DNA from: Micavibrio sp. TMED27
Lineage (GTDB): Bacteria > Pseudomonadota > Alphaproteobacteria > Micavibrionales > Micavibrionaceae
DNA: 53,449 nt
Direction: 5' to 3'
Assembly (NCBI GenBank): GCA_002167715.1
Contig: NHCG01000004.1
Coordinates: 1 to 53,449, forward strand
The notes under the pieces are model-generated. The model ran no database searches and was not told the origin of the DNA. It saw only the letters and a list, made by a program, of their open reading frames with translations. Below, one piece after another: positions 41,879-49,227 of the stretch. Position 1 is the first letter of the stretch, and each line of letters begins with the position of its first letter. Position numbers and translations under genes: made by a program.

Positions 41879-41910
41879 AGTCTGGACTCTTGACCATACT
41901 CCAGAGTCAA
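41879..41910 (-). promoter_or_regulatory. MerR-type promoter/operator
   Basis: Minus strand: -35 TTGACT (41910-41905), 20-base spacer, then CAGACT as a weak -10. The spacer overlaps a perfect 6-bp dyad GACTCT-N12-AGAGTC (41885-41908). Long spacer plus dyad is the MerR arrangement, and the regulator gene begins about 20 bases downstream. Confidence 0.72.
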
Positions 41911-41934
41911 CATAAAAATTTTGCGGAGTTGAAC

Positions 41935-42543
41935 CTACAGGCTTTGCGCCAGTTTCTGCATCAGCAGCTTGCGCGCCCGGTAAACCCGCGTTTCAACCGT
42001 TTTTGGTGTCACGCCGAGGATGCGGGCGCATTCTTCCTGTGAATGGTCTTCAAGGGCAAAGAGAATAAGAGCCGTTTTGAGCTTGTGCGGCAATTTATCG
42101 ATGTGTTTGTCCAAAAGCTTCAGAGTTTGACGGTGTTCGGTCAAGCTTTCGATATTTTCACCGCTAGCCAACACATCATGCAATGACCCTTTATCCTCAT
42201 CATCCGTCCAGGCATCGAGAGAAACAAGCGATTGCAGCTTTTTCTTGCGCGCATAATCGCGGCACAGATTGAGCGCAATTTGATAAAGCCAGGTCTTAAA
42301 CCTGTAGGAGGGATTATAGGTTTCAGCGCGATCATAAACACGGAAGAAGGCTTCCTGCACGATATCATAAGACGTGTCTTCGTCGCGGGTGTAGCGGGTT
42401 ACAAAATAGAAAAGCGGTTGTTTGTGGCGTTTCATCAACTCGTCAAGAGCCGCATCCCGGCCGTTTTGCAAGGCCAGCATCAGCTCCCCATCGGGAAGCT
42501 CCGGGATCGGTTTATTGTCCGGCGTTCCGGTAGAGTTGCTCAA
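41935..42543 (-). CDS. ECF sigma factor, CnrH-like
   Basis: A 202-residue sigma-70 family member of the ECF type. Region 2 reads LPDGELMLALQNGRDAALDE and DTSYDIVQEAFFRVYDRAE, with PSYRFKTWLYQIALNLCRDY. Region 4 reads KTALILFALEDHSQEECARI followed by LGVTPKTVETRVYRARKLL. I prefer the TTG at 42543, preceded by GAGGAG, to the ATG at 42579. The gene overlaps the CnrX-like sensor gene, giving the order anti-sigma, sensor, sigma of cnrYXH. A motif shared by five upstream regions, including that of its own operon, is its likely target promoter. Confidence 0.92.
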   Translation of the reverse strand: MSNSTGTPDNKPIPELPDGELMLALQNGRDAALDELMKRHKQPLFYFVTRYTRDEDTSYDIVQEAFFRVYDRAETYNPSYRFKTWLYQIALNLCRDYARKKKLQSLVSLDAWTDDEDKGSLHDVLASGENIESLTEHRQTLKLLDKHIDKLPHKLKTALILFALEDHSQEECARILGVTPKTVETRVYRARKLLMQKLAQSL

Positions 42544-42967
42544 CCACTTTCTCCTCAAGCTGCCTGTTTTGCTTTTCACTCAGAATGCCCTGCATATCGG
42601 CGAGATGTTGCAGCGTGAGTTTTTGCAGTTCACCCATCGCCCCATGGATTTTGTCCACGGCCTCCTGCACCTGAGAAGAATAATAACCGCTGCCTTTAAT
42701 CGCTTCGGCAAGCTCCATATTGGCAAGCTTCATCTGCTCTTCATACAACGCCCTTTGGCGGCGGAAGTCTTTTTCGATGACTGCCAGTTTTTTATCCTGC
42801 TGCGCATTCAAATTCAGATCGTGATGAAAAAGCGCGTGCATATCGCCCGCTGCATGGTGGTGGACGCTGCTGCTTTTGCCTAAAAAGTTTTGACCAATCA
42901 ATACGCCGCCGATGGCGGCACAGGCCACGATCATAAGAAAGAAAAGAATCTGCCAAAATTGTTTCAT
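42512..42967 (-). CDS. CnrX-like periplasmic metal sensor (Metal_resist family)
   Basis: A 151-residue membrane-anchored periplasmic sensor: one N-terminal helix, then a long-helix hairpin. By my count His44, His48, Glu65, His121 and Met125 have exactly the spacing of the CnrX Ni/Co ligands His42, His46, Glu63, His119 and Met123 (offset +2 throughout). A preceding HHH cluster (36-38) adds binding capacity. In the known system, metal binding by CnrX makes CnrY release the sigma factor CnrH. Start and stop overlap the anti-sigma and sigma genes. Whether it senses Ni, Co or Cu here is open. Confidence 0.88.
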   Translation of the reverse strand: MKQFWQILFFLMIVACAAIGGVLIGQNFLGKSSSVHHHAAGDMHALFHHDLNLNAQQDKKLAVIEKDFRRQRALYEEQMKLANMELAEAIKGSGYYSSQVQEAVDKIHGAMGELQKLTLQHLADMQGILSEKQNRQLEEKVVEQLYRNAGQ

Positions 42968-43296
42968 GAAGGTACCGGATCCGGGTAAGAAATTGTTGAG
43001 GTTATCAGATAAGGCGCACTGGTCGAAAATACCTCAAGCCCCAGAGTATCAGATTGCGCCTTAACTGGCGATAGCTGCGAGGCCATAAGACCAGCCACAA
43101 GCGCCAGTACCAGTGAAGCATAGCGCAGTTGAGCACCTGCACCAAAAGCTGGAAAAGCCCAAATAGAGGCTTGCGGCGCGGCTTTACTCTGCCGTATGCG
43201 CGACCAAACGTCGGATTCCAACTGGTCAAGACGGGAATAATCCGGCTCTTTCTGGAAGGATCGCTCCAGTAATTTATCTATAGCTTTCAACAACAT
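42964..43296 (-). CDS. CnrY-like anti-sigma factor
   Basis: A 110-residue single-pass membrane protein. The cytoplasmic N-terminus of about 55 residues (EPDYSRLDQLESDVWSRI) would bind the sigma factor; the helix LRYASLVLALVAGLMASQL follows, then a short periplasmic tail. The start at 43296 has GGAG 8 bases upstream. Little sequence similarity is expected in such short anti-sigma factors; the call rests on topology and on its place as first gene of a YXH-ordered operon. A motif match for the proposed sigma promoter lies 34 bases upstream, so autoregulation is likely. Confidence 0.78.
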   Translation of the reverse strand: MLLKAIDKLLERSFQKEPDYSRLDQLESDVWSRIRQSKAAPQASIWAFPAFGAGAQLRYASLVLALVAGLMASQLSPVKAQSDTLGLEVFSTSAPYLITSTISYPDPVPS

Positions 43297-43329
43297 GGCT
43301 TTTACTCCGCTCAATTATCTTACCTCTAA

Positions 43330-43355
43330 TACGTTAGATATGCCACTTTCCCTCA
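43330..43355 (-). promoter_or_regulatory. Candidate autoregulated ECF-sigma promoter of the YXH operon
   Basis: Minus strand: T-tract, TGAGGG (43355-43350), 16 bases, CGTA (43333-43330), 34 bases before the anti-sigma start. Autoregulation is usual for ECF operons, so this copy anchors the assignment of the shared motif to this sigma factor. Confidence 0.78.
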
Positions 43356-43456
43356 AAAAATGAATAAATTTAGTGAATATAATTTATATAATACACCTAT
43401 TAAATTTCTTAACTCGTATTTTTCAAAAAAACAATTAGAATGAGGCTGTCATGTTA

Positions 43457-43640
43457 TTAAGGCATGGCCGAGCTTTAGTAGGCTTGTCTAAAGACGTTCA
43501 GCAAAACGAAATTTGCTGCTCTCTGGCTTATGGCCGGAGGGCGGCAGCGTATGTCCAGAGCCTCGGCTTAAAGGCTGTCGCGGCTGTTCTTTAGCGGTCT
43601 ACTAACCTCCGGCCACCATGCCTTAAATAGGCATGGTGGC
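43457..43640 (+). ncRNA. Candidate structured RNA / regulatory leader with two alternative stems
   Basis: No gene covers this stretch. TTAAGGCATGG (43457-43467) pairs perfectly with CCATGCCTTAA (43616-43626), and the bases inside continue an imperfect long inverted repeat. Inside lie further stems, for example CTTTAG/CTAAAG (43473-43492) and CTCTGG/CCAGAG. The same right arm also fits a competing hairpin: GCCACCATGCC (43612-43622) with GGCATGGTGGC (43630-43640), an 11-bp perfect stem with a 7-base loop, ending 8 bases before the ribosome site of the next gene. Two exclusive pairings suggest a switch, but a decayed mobile element end is possible too. Confidence 0.5.
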
Positions 43641-43661
43641 TAACAAGAAAGGAGACCAGCC

Positions 43662-43883
43662 GTGAAAATGACGATTGATGAAATTTTAGATTTAATTGAT
43701 GAAACAAAAACTGCCGATGAAGCCGCAAATTTCTTGATAGAACGCTTAGGCGATCAATCTTTAGAAGTAAGCCAAGACATAGCAAATATTTTTAAATCGA
43801 GTGAAAATCTAGAAAGGCATGAGTATTGGACAGACGTATCAAAAATTATTGATAAAAATACTGCCCAAGATAATCACCGTTGA
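43662..43883 (+). CDS. Small acidic hypothetical protein
   Basis: A 73-residue protein starting at a GTG with AAAGGAG seven bases upstream; an in-frame ATG follows two codons later. The sequence is helical and acidic (MTIDEILDLIDETKTADEAA, FLIERLGDQSLEVSQDI). I recognise no family. It lies behind the strong hairpin at 43612-43640, which could control its translation, and ahead of IS30 debris, so it may be cargo of a mobile unit. Confidence 0.6.
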   Translation: MKMTIDEILDLIDETKTADEAANFLIERLGDQSLEVSQDIANIFKSSENLERHEYWTDVSKIIDKNTAQDNHR

Positions 43884-44009
43884 CCCACATTTTAACGTAA
43901 TGGGGTTTGGGTCTTAGAGTTGCTTGATAATTTTCACAACGAAAATTATTTTGCTGATACTGTTGTGGCGCACATTGAGTACGATAGCATGCGGCCTCTG
44001 TAGCGCGGT

Positions 44010-44382
44010 AGAAAAAGGTTCAAAAGAAAACCACGTCATTTGCGTGGCATTCCACATAAATGGAGCATTCACAATCGCCCTGAGGCTGTCAGTGATCGCT
44101 CAAACTTCGGTCATTGGGAAGGTGATTTGATCATTGGCAAAGACCACGGCAGCGCCGTTGGCACACTGGTCGAACGCAAGAGCCGTTATGTATTTCTGCG
44201 ATCCCAGATCGCCATGGCAAAAAGGCACGGTCGAAAACACAAACGGCCTGATCCGCCAGTTTCTGCCCAAAGGCTCCGATTTATCGTATGCTTCTCAGGA
44301 ACAACTTGATGAAATATCACATCTGCTCAATATCAGGCTCAGAAAATCACTCGATTACCAACGCCAAGAGAGATTTACATGA
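44010..44382 (+). pseudogene. IS30-family transposase remnant
   Basis: The first frame reads LRGIPHKWSIHNRPEAV, then [20 protein letters not shown] and [12 protein letters not shown], the IS30 catalytic region. It then jumps by deletion and frameshift to [40 protein letters not shown] and the C-terminus RLRKSLDYQ. The N-terminal DNA-binding part and the middle of the catalytic domain are missing. It is not functional. A short unrelated frame (FADTVVAHIEYDSMRPL) precedes it. Confidence 0.85.
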
Positions 44383-44556
44383 AAGAATTTAAGCAATATC
44401 ATCCAATTTATTGAAGGTGTTGCGCTTGCTCGTGGAATCTACCGATTGATTGCAATCCTCTAGGTGATTTAACAGATGGGATTCTTGAGATTGAAGAAGG
44501 CTATTAAGAAAAAGAAGTTCTAAAAAGCTTTATCTGACCGTCTCAAATAATATCCT
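44383..44556. other. Gene-free spacer
   Basis: AT-rich sequence between the IS30 remnant and the stop of the SQR gene. It has only short broken frames; I see no promoter or convincing terminator. It probably contains decayed mobile-element sequence. Confidence 0.4.
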
Positions 44557-46257
44557 CTATTTTCCCGTTTGTTCTGGTATAACTTTATCAGAACTCATAC
44601 TAGGACGAACCATCCATTCACGCCCCTTAAGCATCGCTTTCCAATATATAGGTGGTAAAATTCTCTCTTTTAATAACCAAGACAGTCGCGATGGCCTTGT
44701 TCCATCAATAATAAATTTAGGAAAGCTCGGCATCAGCGTACCTCCATATCCAAACTCGGCCAAAACAATCTTGCCACGCTCAACAGTCAGTGGACATGCA
44801 CCATAACCGTCATAAATAGCGCGCTCATAAGTATGCCCCATATCATGCAGTACATTAATAGCAACTGTTGGGGCTTGTTTTCTTGCCGCCGCTACCGTTT
44901 TAGCATTGGGGGCATTCATAACATCTCCTAAGCTGTAAATATTTTTATATTTACGGTGGCGTAGCGTGCTGTGGTCGACGTCCACCCATCCGGCTTCATC
45001 AACCAAGGGACTGACACGCACAAAGTCAGGTGCGGTTTGCGGTGGGACAACGTGGATCATATCAAAATCAATTTCAACGATTTCAGGGTCTTTTCCTTCC
45101 ACTACTTTTTTGAACCACGCCTTTTTGGCTACACCATCAATTTTGAAGAGCGTATGGTCAAAATTTAAATTGGCATTATATTTTTCAACATATTCCATCA
45201 AAGCAGGGACATATTCTTTGACGCCAAACAAAACCCCGATAGCATTGTAAAACTCAATATCAATTTTTTTAATTGTGCCAGACCTGAACCAATGATCAGC
45301 AGACATATACATTGCTTTTTGAGGCGCTCCTGCACATTTAATCGGCATAGGCGGTTGACAAAAAACTGCCTTTCCAGATCGGAGATTTTGGACAAGCTCC
45401 CAAGTATAAGAGGCAAGATCATAACGATAGTTCGACGTCACACCATTCTTTCCTAGAGTTTCCTCTAATCCTTCAATCTGCTTCCAATCCAGCTTTAAAC
45501 CCGGGCAAACGATCAAATGTTTGTAGTGAACAACCCGGCAGCCATTTAAAATGATGGCGTTGTTATCAGGCTCAAACGCAGCAACGGCGGCTTTAATCCA
45601 TTTGGCCTGTTTTGGGATAAGGGACGCTATCGTTTTTACCGTTTGTTCGGGCGCAAATACACCTGCTCCAACCATGGTCCAACCAGGCTGATAATAATGA
45701 ATTTCTGCCGGATCAATGATAGCAACATCCAAGTCTTTTTTACGTTTCAGAAGGCTTGAAGCGACAGCAATACCTGCGGCTCCGGCCCCTATGATCACAA
45801 CATCATGCGTGATACCGGCAACATCTGTAGGCGTTTTTCCTCCATTTACTATTCGGCGCACCACACTAGACATGTCATAACCTGCCGCTTTGGTCATTTT
45901 TAAAATTTCAGATGGCTTACGATGTTTTGAGGCTTGACCCAAAGACCAGAGCGTTATAGACCGCGTACCAGTTCTACAATATGCCAGTAAAGGCGCTGGA
46001 AGCTCTCGTAGTTTCACTTTAAATTTCTCCGCGTCCTCATCTGTAATTTTTCTGCTCACAACAGGAAGGTAGACGACATCAATATTGTATTTTTTCGCTT
46101 CTGCTTTTATTTCAACAAAATTGGGCTGGCCAGGGTCCTCCCCGTCTGGGCGGTTACAGATAATAGATTTAAACCCTAGCTCAGCCAGTGTTTTTACATC
46201 CTCTAATTGAATTTGAGGAGAAACCGAAACATAATTTGTAACTTTATTAATTTGCAT
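44557..46257 (-). CDS. DUF442 phosphatase-like / sulfide:quinone oxidoreductase fusion
   Basis: A 566-residue fusion. The first about 140 residues form a DUF442 (TIGR01244) domain with the phosphatase-like loop AYCRTGTRS near residue 95. From about residue 152 follows a flavoprotein of the sulfide:quinone reductase type: VVIIGAGAAGIAVASSLL binds FAD, cysteines lie in IVCPGLKLDW, FCQPPMP and IKCAGAPQK, and NIYSLGDVMNAPNAKT closes the FAD site. SQR oxidises sulfide to persulfide at the membrane. The start overlaps the dioxygenase stop by 11 bases. Such DUF442-SQR fusions occur next to persulfide dioxygenases in other bacteria. Confidence 0.9.
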   Translation of the reverse strand: MQINKVTNYVSVSPQIQLEDVKTLAELGFKSIICNRPDGEDPGQPNFVEIKAEAKKYNIDVVYLPVVSRKITDEDAEKFKVKLRELPAPLLAYCRTGTRSITLWSLGQASKHRKPSEILKMTKAAGYDMSSVVRRIVNGGKTPTDVAGITHDVVIIGAGAAGIAVASSLLKRKKDLDVAIIDPAEIHYYQPGWTMVGAGVFAPEQTVKTIASLIPKQAKWIKAAVAAFEPDNNAIILNGCRVVHYKHLIVCPGLKLDWKQIEGLEETLGKNGVTSNYRYDLASYTWELVQNLRSGKAVFCQPPMPIKCAGAPQKAMYMSADHWFRSGTIKKIDIEFYNAIGVLFGVKEYVPALMEYVEKYNANLNFDHTLFKIDGVAKKAWFKKVVEGKDPEIVEIDFDMIHVVPPQTAPDFVRVSPLVDEAGWVDVDHSTLRHRKYKNIYSLGDVMNAPNAKTVAAARKQAPTVAINVLHDMGHTYERAIYDGYGACPLTVERGKIVLAEFGYGGTLMPSFPKFIIDGTRPSRLSWLLKERILPPIYWKAMLKGREWMVRPSMSSDKVIPEQTGK

Positions 46258-47116
46258 GATCAAACATCCCCACTGGTATTTTAATGTATCTAAAACCTGT
46301 TACTTCGGATTTTTCACCAAAATCACCTAAGCGAATGTTAGTTTGTATCGAAGGAAAAAGAAGTTTAGGGACCGCTAAAGTATTATCACGTGCTGTTCTT
46401 TTTTCTACATATTCTTCACGGGCTGTATTTCCGTTGAGCATAATATTATTTTTCTTTTGCTCACCTATAGTAGTTCTTACAAGCGGCTGATCATCCCCTT
46501 TCGGATAGTCATGACAAAGATATATAAAGGTATCCTCTGGAAGCGCATAAATCCGCTGGATAGATTGATAAAGATCATCAGCACTCCCTCCAGGAAAATC
46601 GCAGCGCGCAGTTCCTAAATTCGGGTTAAAAACAGTATCACCAACAAAAACAGAATCTTCAATGTGGTAGGTTGAGCAGGCTGGTGTATGTCCAGGCGTT
46701 TGAAAAACTTCTGCATTGAGCGTACCGATATTAAATTTTTCACCGTCTTCAAAGAGCTTATCAAACTGTTCGCCCGATAAAGGCACTTCATCAACTAACT
46801 CAAATATCGGCACCCATAGCTCAAGAACCTCTTTAATCCGTGTTCCAATCGCAGTTTTACCGCCAATTTTGCCTTTAAGGTAAAAAGCACCTGTGATGTG
46901 ATCAGCATGGATATGCGTTTCCAATATCCATTCATTTTCAAGGTTATTATCTTGAATATATTGAACAACTTTATCCGCGCTTTCAGTATAGAATCGTCCC
47001 GCATCCTGATCATAATCAAGCACGGAGTCTATTGTGGCGCATTTCTTTGTTTCCTCATCGACAACAACATGAGTCAATGTTGATGTTCTCGTATCGTAAA
47101 AGCTTTCTACATGCAT
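46247..47116 (-). CDS. blh: Persulfide dioxygenase / Blh-type MBL-fold hydrolase
   Basis: A 289-residue MBL-fold protein of the ETHE1/Blh class, which oxidises glutathione persulfide to sulfite. Metal ligands appear in THIHADHITGAF, TPGHTPACSTYHI and FVGDTVF, with the GTARCDFPGG loop typical of persulfide dioxygenases, then LCHDYP. It uses the persulfide formed by the downstream SQR fusion. The gene lies 16 bases from tauE. The BigR repressor usually beside blh is absent; regulation by the MerR at the operon head is more likely here. Confidence 0.9.
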   Translation of the reverse strand: MHVESFYDTRTSTLTHVVVDEETKKCATIDSVLDYDQDAGRFYTESADKVVQYIQDNNLENEWILETHIHADHITGAFYLKGKIGGKTAIGTRIKEVLELWVPIFELVDEVPLSGEQFDKLFEDGEKFNIGTLNAEVFQTPGHTPACSTYHIEDSVFVGDTVFNPNLGTARCDFPGGSADDLYQSIQRIYALPEDTFIYLCHDYPKGDDQPLVRTTIGEQKKNNIMLNGNTAREEYVEKRTARDNTLAVPKLLFPSIQTNIRLGDFGEKSEVTGFRYIKIPVGMFDHAN

Positions 47117-47132
47117 GGTTTACTCCTTTCGA

Positions 47133-47924
47133 TTAGGTTAATTCCTTGACAAAAATTATGAAGGCAACAATCAGCGTAAAATACGCAAAGACTTGCTGTA
47201 GCTTTTTGCCGTCAAATTTGTGTGAAATAAGGGTTGCTGCAAACATACCGGCGAACGTTGCAATGAAGAAAAATACCAACATCGGCATCTGAAATTCAAT
47301 GCCTGATTGAATATCACCGATAAAGCCAATGAGGGATTTTAAAGCGATGATAAATAAAGAAGCGCCTACCGCTCGCTTCATATCCATACCCATCAATAAA
47401 ACAAGAGCAGGTATAATTAAAAATCCACCCCCAGCGCCCAAAATACCAGTAGCAACACCGACAACAGCCCCCTCAACTACAATTAAAATTGAATGATGAT
47501 GGTAATCATCTTTAAGTGGGGTCAGATTTTTAGAATTGCGCAACATCATAATTGCCGCAGCTACCATTAATATTGCAAATAAAACCATAATGGCAATGTC
47601 TTTGCTAACTACAAAAGGGACGCTTGTAATCTGGTCAGGAATTGCTGGCATCAGGAAAGCACGGGTCAAATAAACAGCAACGATAGAAGGAATTGCGAAC
47701 GTAATCGCTGCCTTCATATCAATAAGACCTTGGCGATAATAACGAAAAGCACCAAAAGCTGCTGCCGATCCTACAATTAAAAGTGAGTATCCTGTTGCAG
47801 TGACAGGTGTTACACCCATAAGATAAACAAGAATTGGAACTGTCAGGATTGAACCGCCGCCGCCGATACTTCCCAATGTGACGCCCATAATAAAGGCGGC
47901 GATATATCCCAGAATTTCCATCAT
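47133..47924 (-). CDS. TauE/SafE-family sulfite exporter
   Basis: A 263-residue membrane protein of eight or nine helices with two repeats, each starting with a glycine-rich motif: LGSIGGGGSILTVPILVYLMG and GILGAGGGFLIIPALVLLMG (both shortened here to the core). It presumably exports sulfite produced by persulfide oxidation. The ATG at 47924 overlaps the stop of a 56-residue gene (ATGATG), suggesting coupled translation. It completes a sulfide to sulfite export module. Confidence 0.9.
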   Translation of the reverse strand: MMEILGYIAAFIMGVTLGSIGGGGSILTVPILVYLMGVTPVTATGYSLLIVGSAAAFGAFRYYRQGLIDMKAAITFAIPSIVAVYLTRAFLMPAIPDQITSVPFVVSKDIAIMVLFAILMVAAAIMMLRNSKNLTPLKDDYHHHSILIVVEGAVVGVATGILGAGGGFLIIPALVLLMGMDMKRAVGASLFIIALKSLIGFIGDIQSGIEFQMPMLVFFFIATFAGMFAATLISHKFDGKKLQQVFAYFTLIVAFIIFVKELT

Positions 47925-48091
47925 ACTGCACAAGCCTTTTTTTTAGAGGAGCAATAATCAGAGTCTGAAAACATGTCATTAAACAGCAAAACATAATAGC
48001 CAAACCCACTTAAGCAACTAGCGGCTACAGCCCGCCATAAGCGTTTTTCACCTAATTCAAACAAATATCCGTGTGAATGTCCGTGTCCCAT
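47921..48091 (-). CDS. 56-residue small protein with HGHSHG start
   Basis: A short gene between the CDF and tauE genes: MGHGHSHGYLFELGEKRLWR, a hydrophobic helix (AVAASCLSGFGYYVLLFND) and a Cys-containing tail ending KKKACAV. AAAGGAAAG at the end of the CDF gene serves as ribosome site, and its stop overlaps the tauE start. Tight packing on both sides is the main support. The His start and two late cysteines suggest metal contact at the membrane. No family is recognised. Confidence 0.72.
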   Translation of the reverse strand: MGHGHSHGYLFELGEKRLWRAVAASCLSGFGYYVLLFNDMFSDSDYCSSKKKACAV

Positions 48092-48093
48092 AT

Positions 48094-48717
48094 TTACTTT
48101 CCTTTTTTAATTTCGGACAAGGCTTGTCGCGTGATTTTGACGGATGAGTGCATGAACAATCCGGCGATCACAAAAGCAACGATGATATCCGGCCACGCCG
48201 TGCCGCTTGCAAAAACGCCCGCTCCGGCCAGTATCACAGCAACATTGCCGATAGCGTCATTGCGGCTGCACAGCCAGACCGAGCGAATATTGGAATCCCC
48301 TTCGCGGTATTTCAACAAAAGTAGGACGCTAACCATATTGGCTAACAGCGCCAAAAAGCCTATCGCCCCCATTGTCAATGGTTCCGGCTCACCAATGACA
48401 ACAACGCGGTACAGGGTAAAGCCAAGCACAAACAGCGCCATTGCACCCAGGCTCAAGCCTTTGAGCAGAGCCGCCATTGCCCTTGTTTTTAAAGATTTAC
48501 CGATCACCAGAAGCGTCACTCCATAGGTGGCGGTATCTCCAAGAAAATCAAGCGCATCAGCTTTCAGGGCCGTTGAGTCGGCCAGAAACCCTGCGATAAT
48601 TTCAACCAGAAACATCAGGCCGTTAATCGCAACCACCACCCATAAAATTTTCTTATAAGTATCCGAAAGCCCCTCAAAAGACTGGCTACCGCATGAATCG
48701 CCGCATTTATCGGCCAT
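48094..48717 (-). CDS. Short CDF-family cation transporter
   Basis: A 207-residue membrane protein of six helices, without the C-terminal cytoplasmic domain of full CDF proteins. Helix 2 has KADALDFLGDTATYG with the DxxxD pair; helix 5 has SRNDAIGNVAVI with Asp and Asn. The N-terminus carries a CGDSCGSQS pair of cysteines. It resembles the short czcD-like cation transporters next to lspA and merR genes in resistance transposons. Zn, Cd, Co or Pb are candidate substrates. Its start overlaps lspA by 1 base. Confidence 0.85.
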   Translation of the reverse strand: MADKCGDSCGSQSFEGLSDTYKKILWVVVAINGLMFLVEIIAGFLADSTALKADALDFLGDTATYGVTLLVIGKSLKTRAMAALLKGLSLGAMALFVLGFTLYRVVVIGEPEPLTMGAIGFLALLANMVSVLLLLKYREGDSNIRSVWLCSRNDAIGNVAVILAGAGVFASGTAWPDIIVAFVIAGLFMHSSVKITRQALSEIKKGK

Positions 48718-49226
48718 TATTCTTCCCCCTTTAAATCTTCAAGCTTTGACGTTTTGAAAAATTCATAAAACATGAGCAGTGTTACACCGCCGACAATGGC
48801 GCTGTCTGTCAGGTTGAAAGCAGGCCAGTGATAGCCATAGACATGAAAATCCAGAATGTCGATCACATGACCGTAAGCCAGCCGCTCAAACGTGTTACCG
48901 AGTGCACCGCCGATAATCAGACCAAGCGCGACACTGACCCATAGGGATTGTGTCCGCAGCAGCCAGATAAAGAAAAAGCCTGTAATGATAAAGGCAAAGG
49001 CGGAAAGCAGCCATTTGCCATACGCCAAGCCCTGCAACATGCCGAAGCTAATACCGTCATTGCCTGTCCAGACCAGATTAAAAAACGGCGTGATTTCTAT
49101 GAACCCTTCCGAATCCTGCAAATACAGCGCAACGGCTTGTTCGGTGAGGCGGTCTATCACAATAACCAAAGCGGCCAGCATGAGCGCTATGGCGGGCAAG
49201 CGATATTTTGAGAAAAAGCGTTTCAT
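48717..49226 (-). CDS. lspA: Accessory lipoprotein signal peptidase LspA
   Basis: A 169-residue signal peptidase II with four helices. Motifs: FFNLVWTGNDGISFGML, GGALGNTFERLAYGHVIDIL and WPAFNLTDSAIVGG. The two catalytic Asp (in HVID and NLTD) are kept, but the usual GNxxDR reads GNTFER. LspA copies occur in metal islands next to CDF transporters (as with pbrC in lead operons), so this is probably not the housekeeping copy. It lies 1 base after the DsbD-like gene and overlaps the CDF gene. Confidence 0.9.
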   Translation of the reverse strand: MKRFFSKYRLPAIALMLAALVIVIDRLTEQAVALYLQDSEGFIEITPFFNLVWTGNDGISFGMLQGLAYGKWLLSAFAFIITGFFFIWLLRTQSLWVSVALGLIIGGALGNTFERLAYGHVIDILDFHVYGYHWPAFNLTDSAIVGGVTLLMFYEFFKTSKLEDLKGEE

Positions 49227-49227
49227 G

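Noticed and set aside
43457-43640. Integron attC site or CRISPR-like repeat
   Set aside because: No GTTRRRY core or R''/L'' pairs at the ends, no integrase, and no repeated units; the stems are better described as a structured RNA or mobile-element relic.
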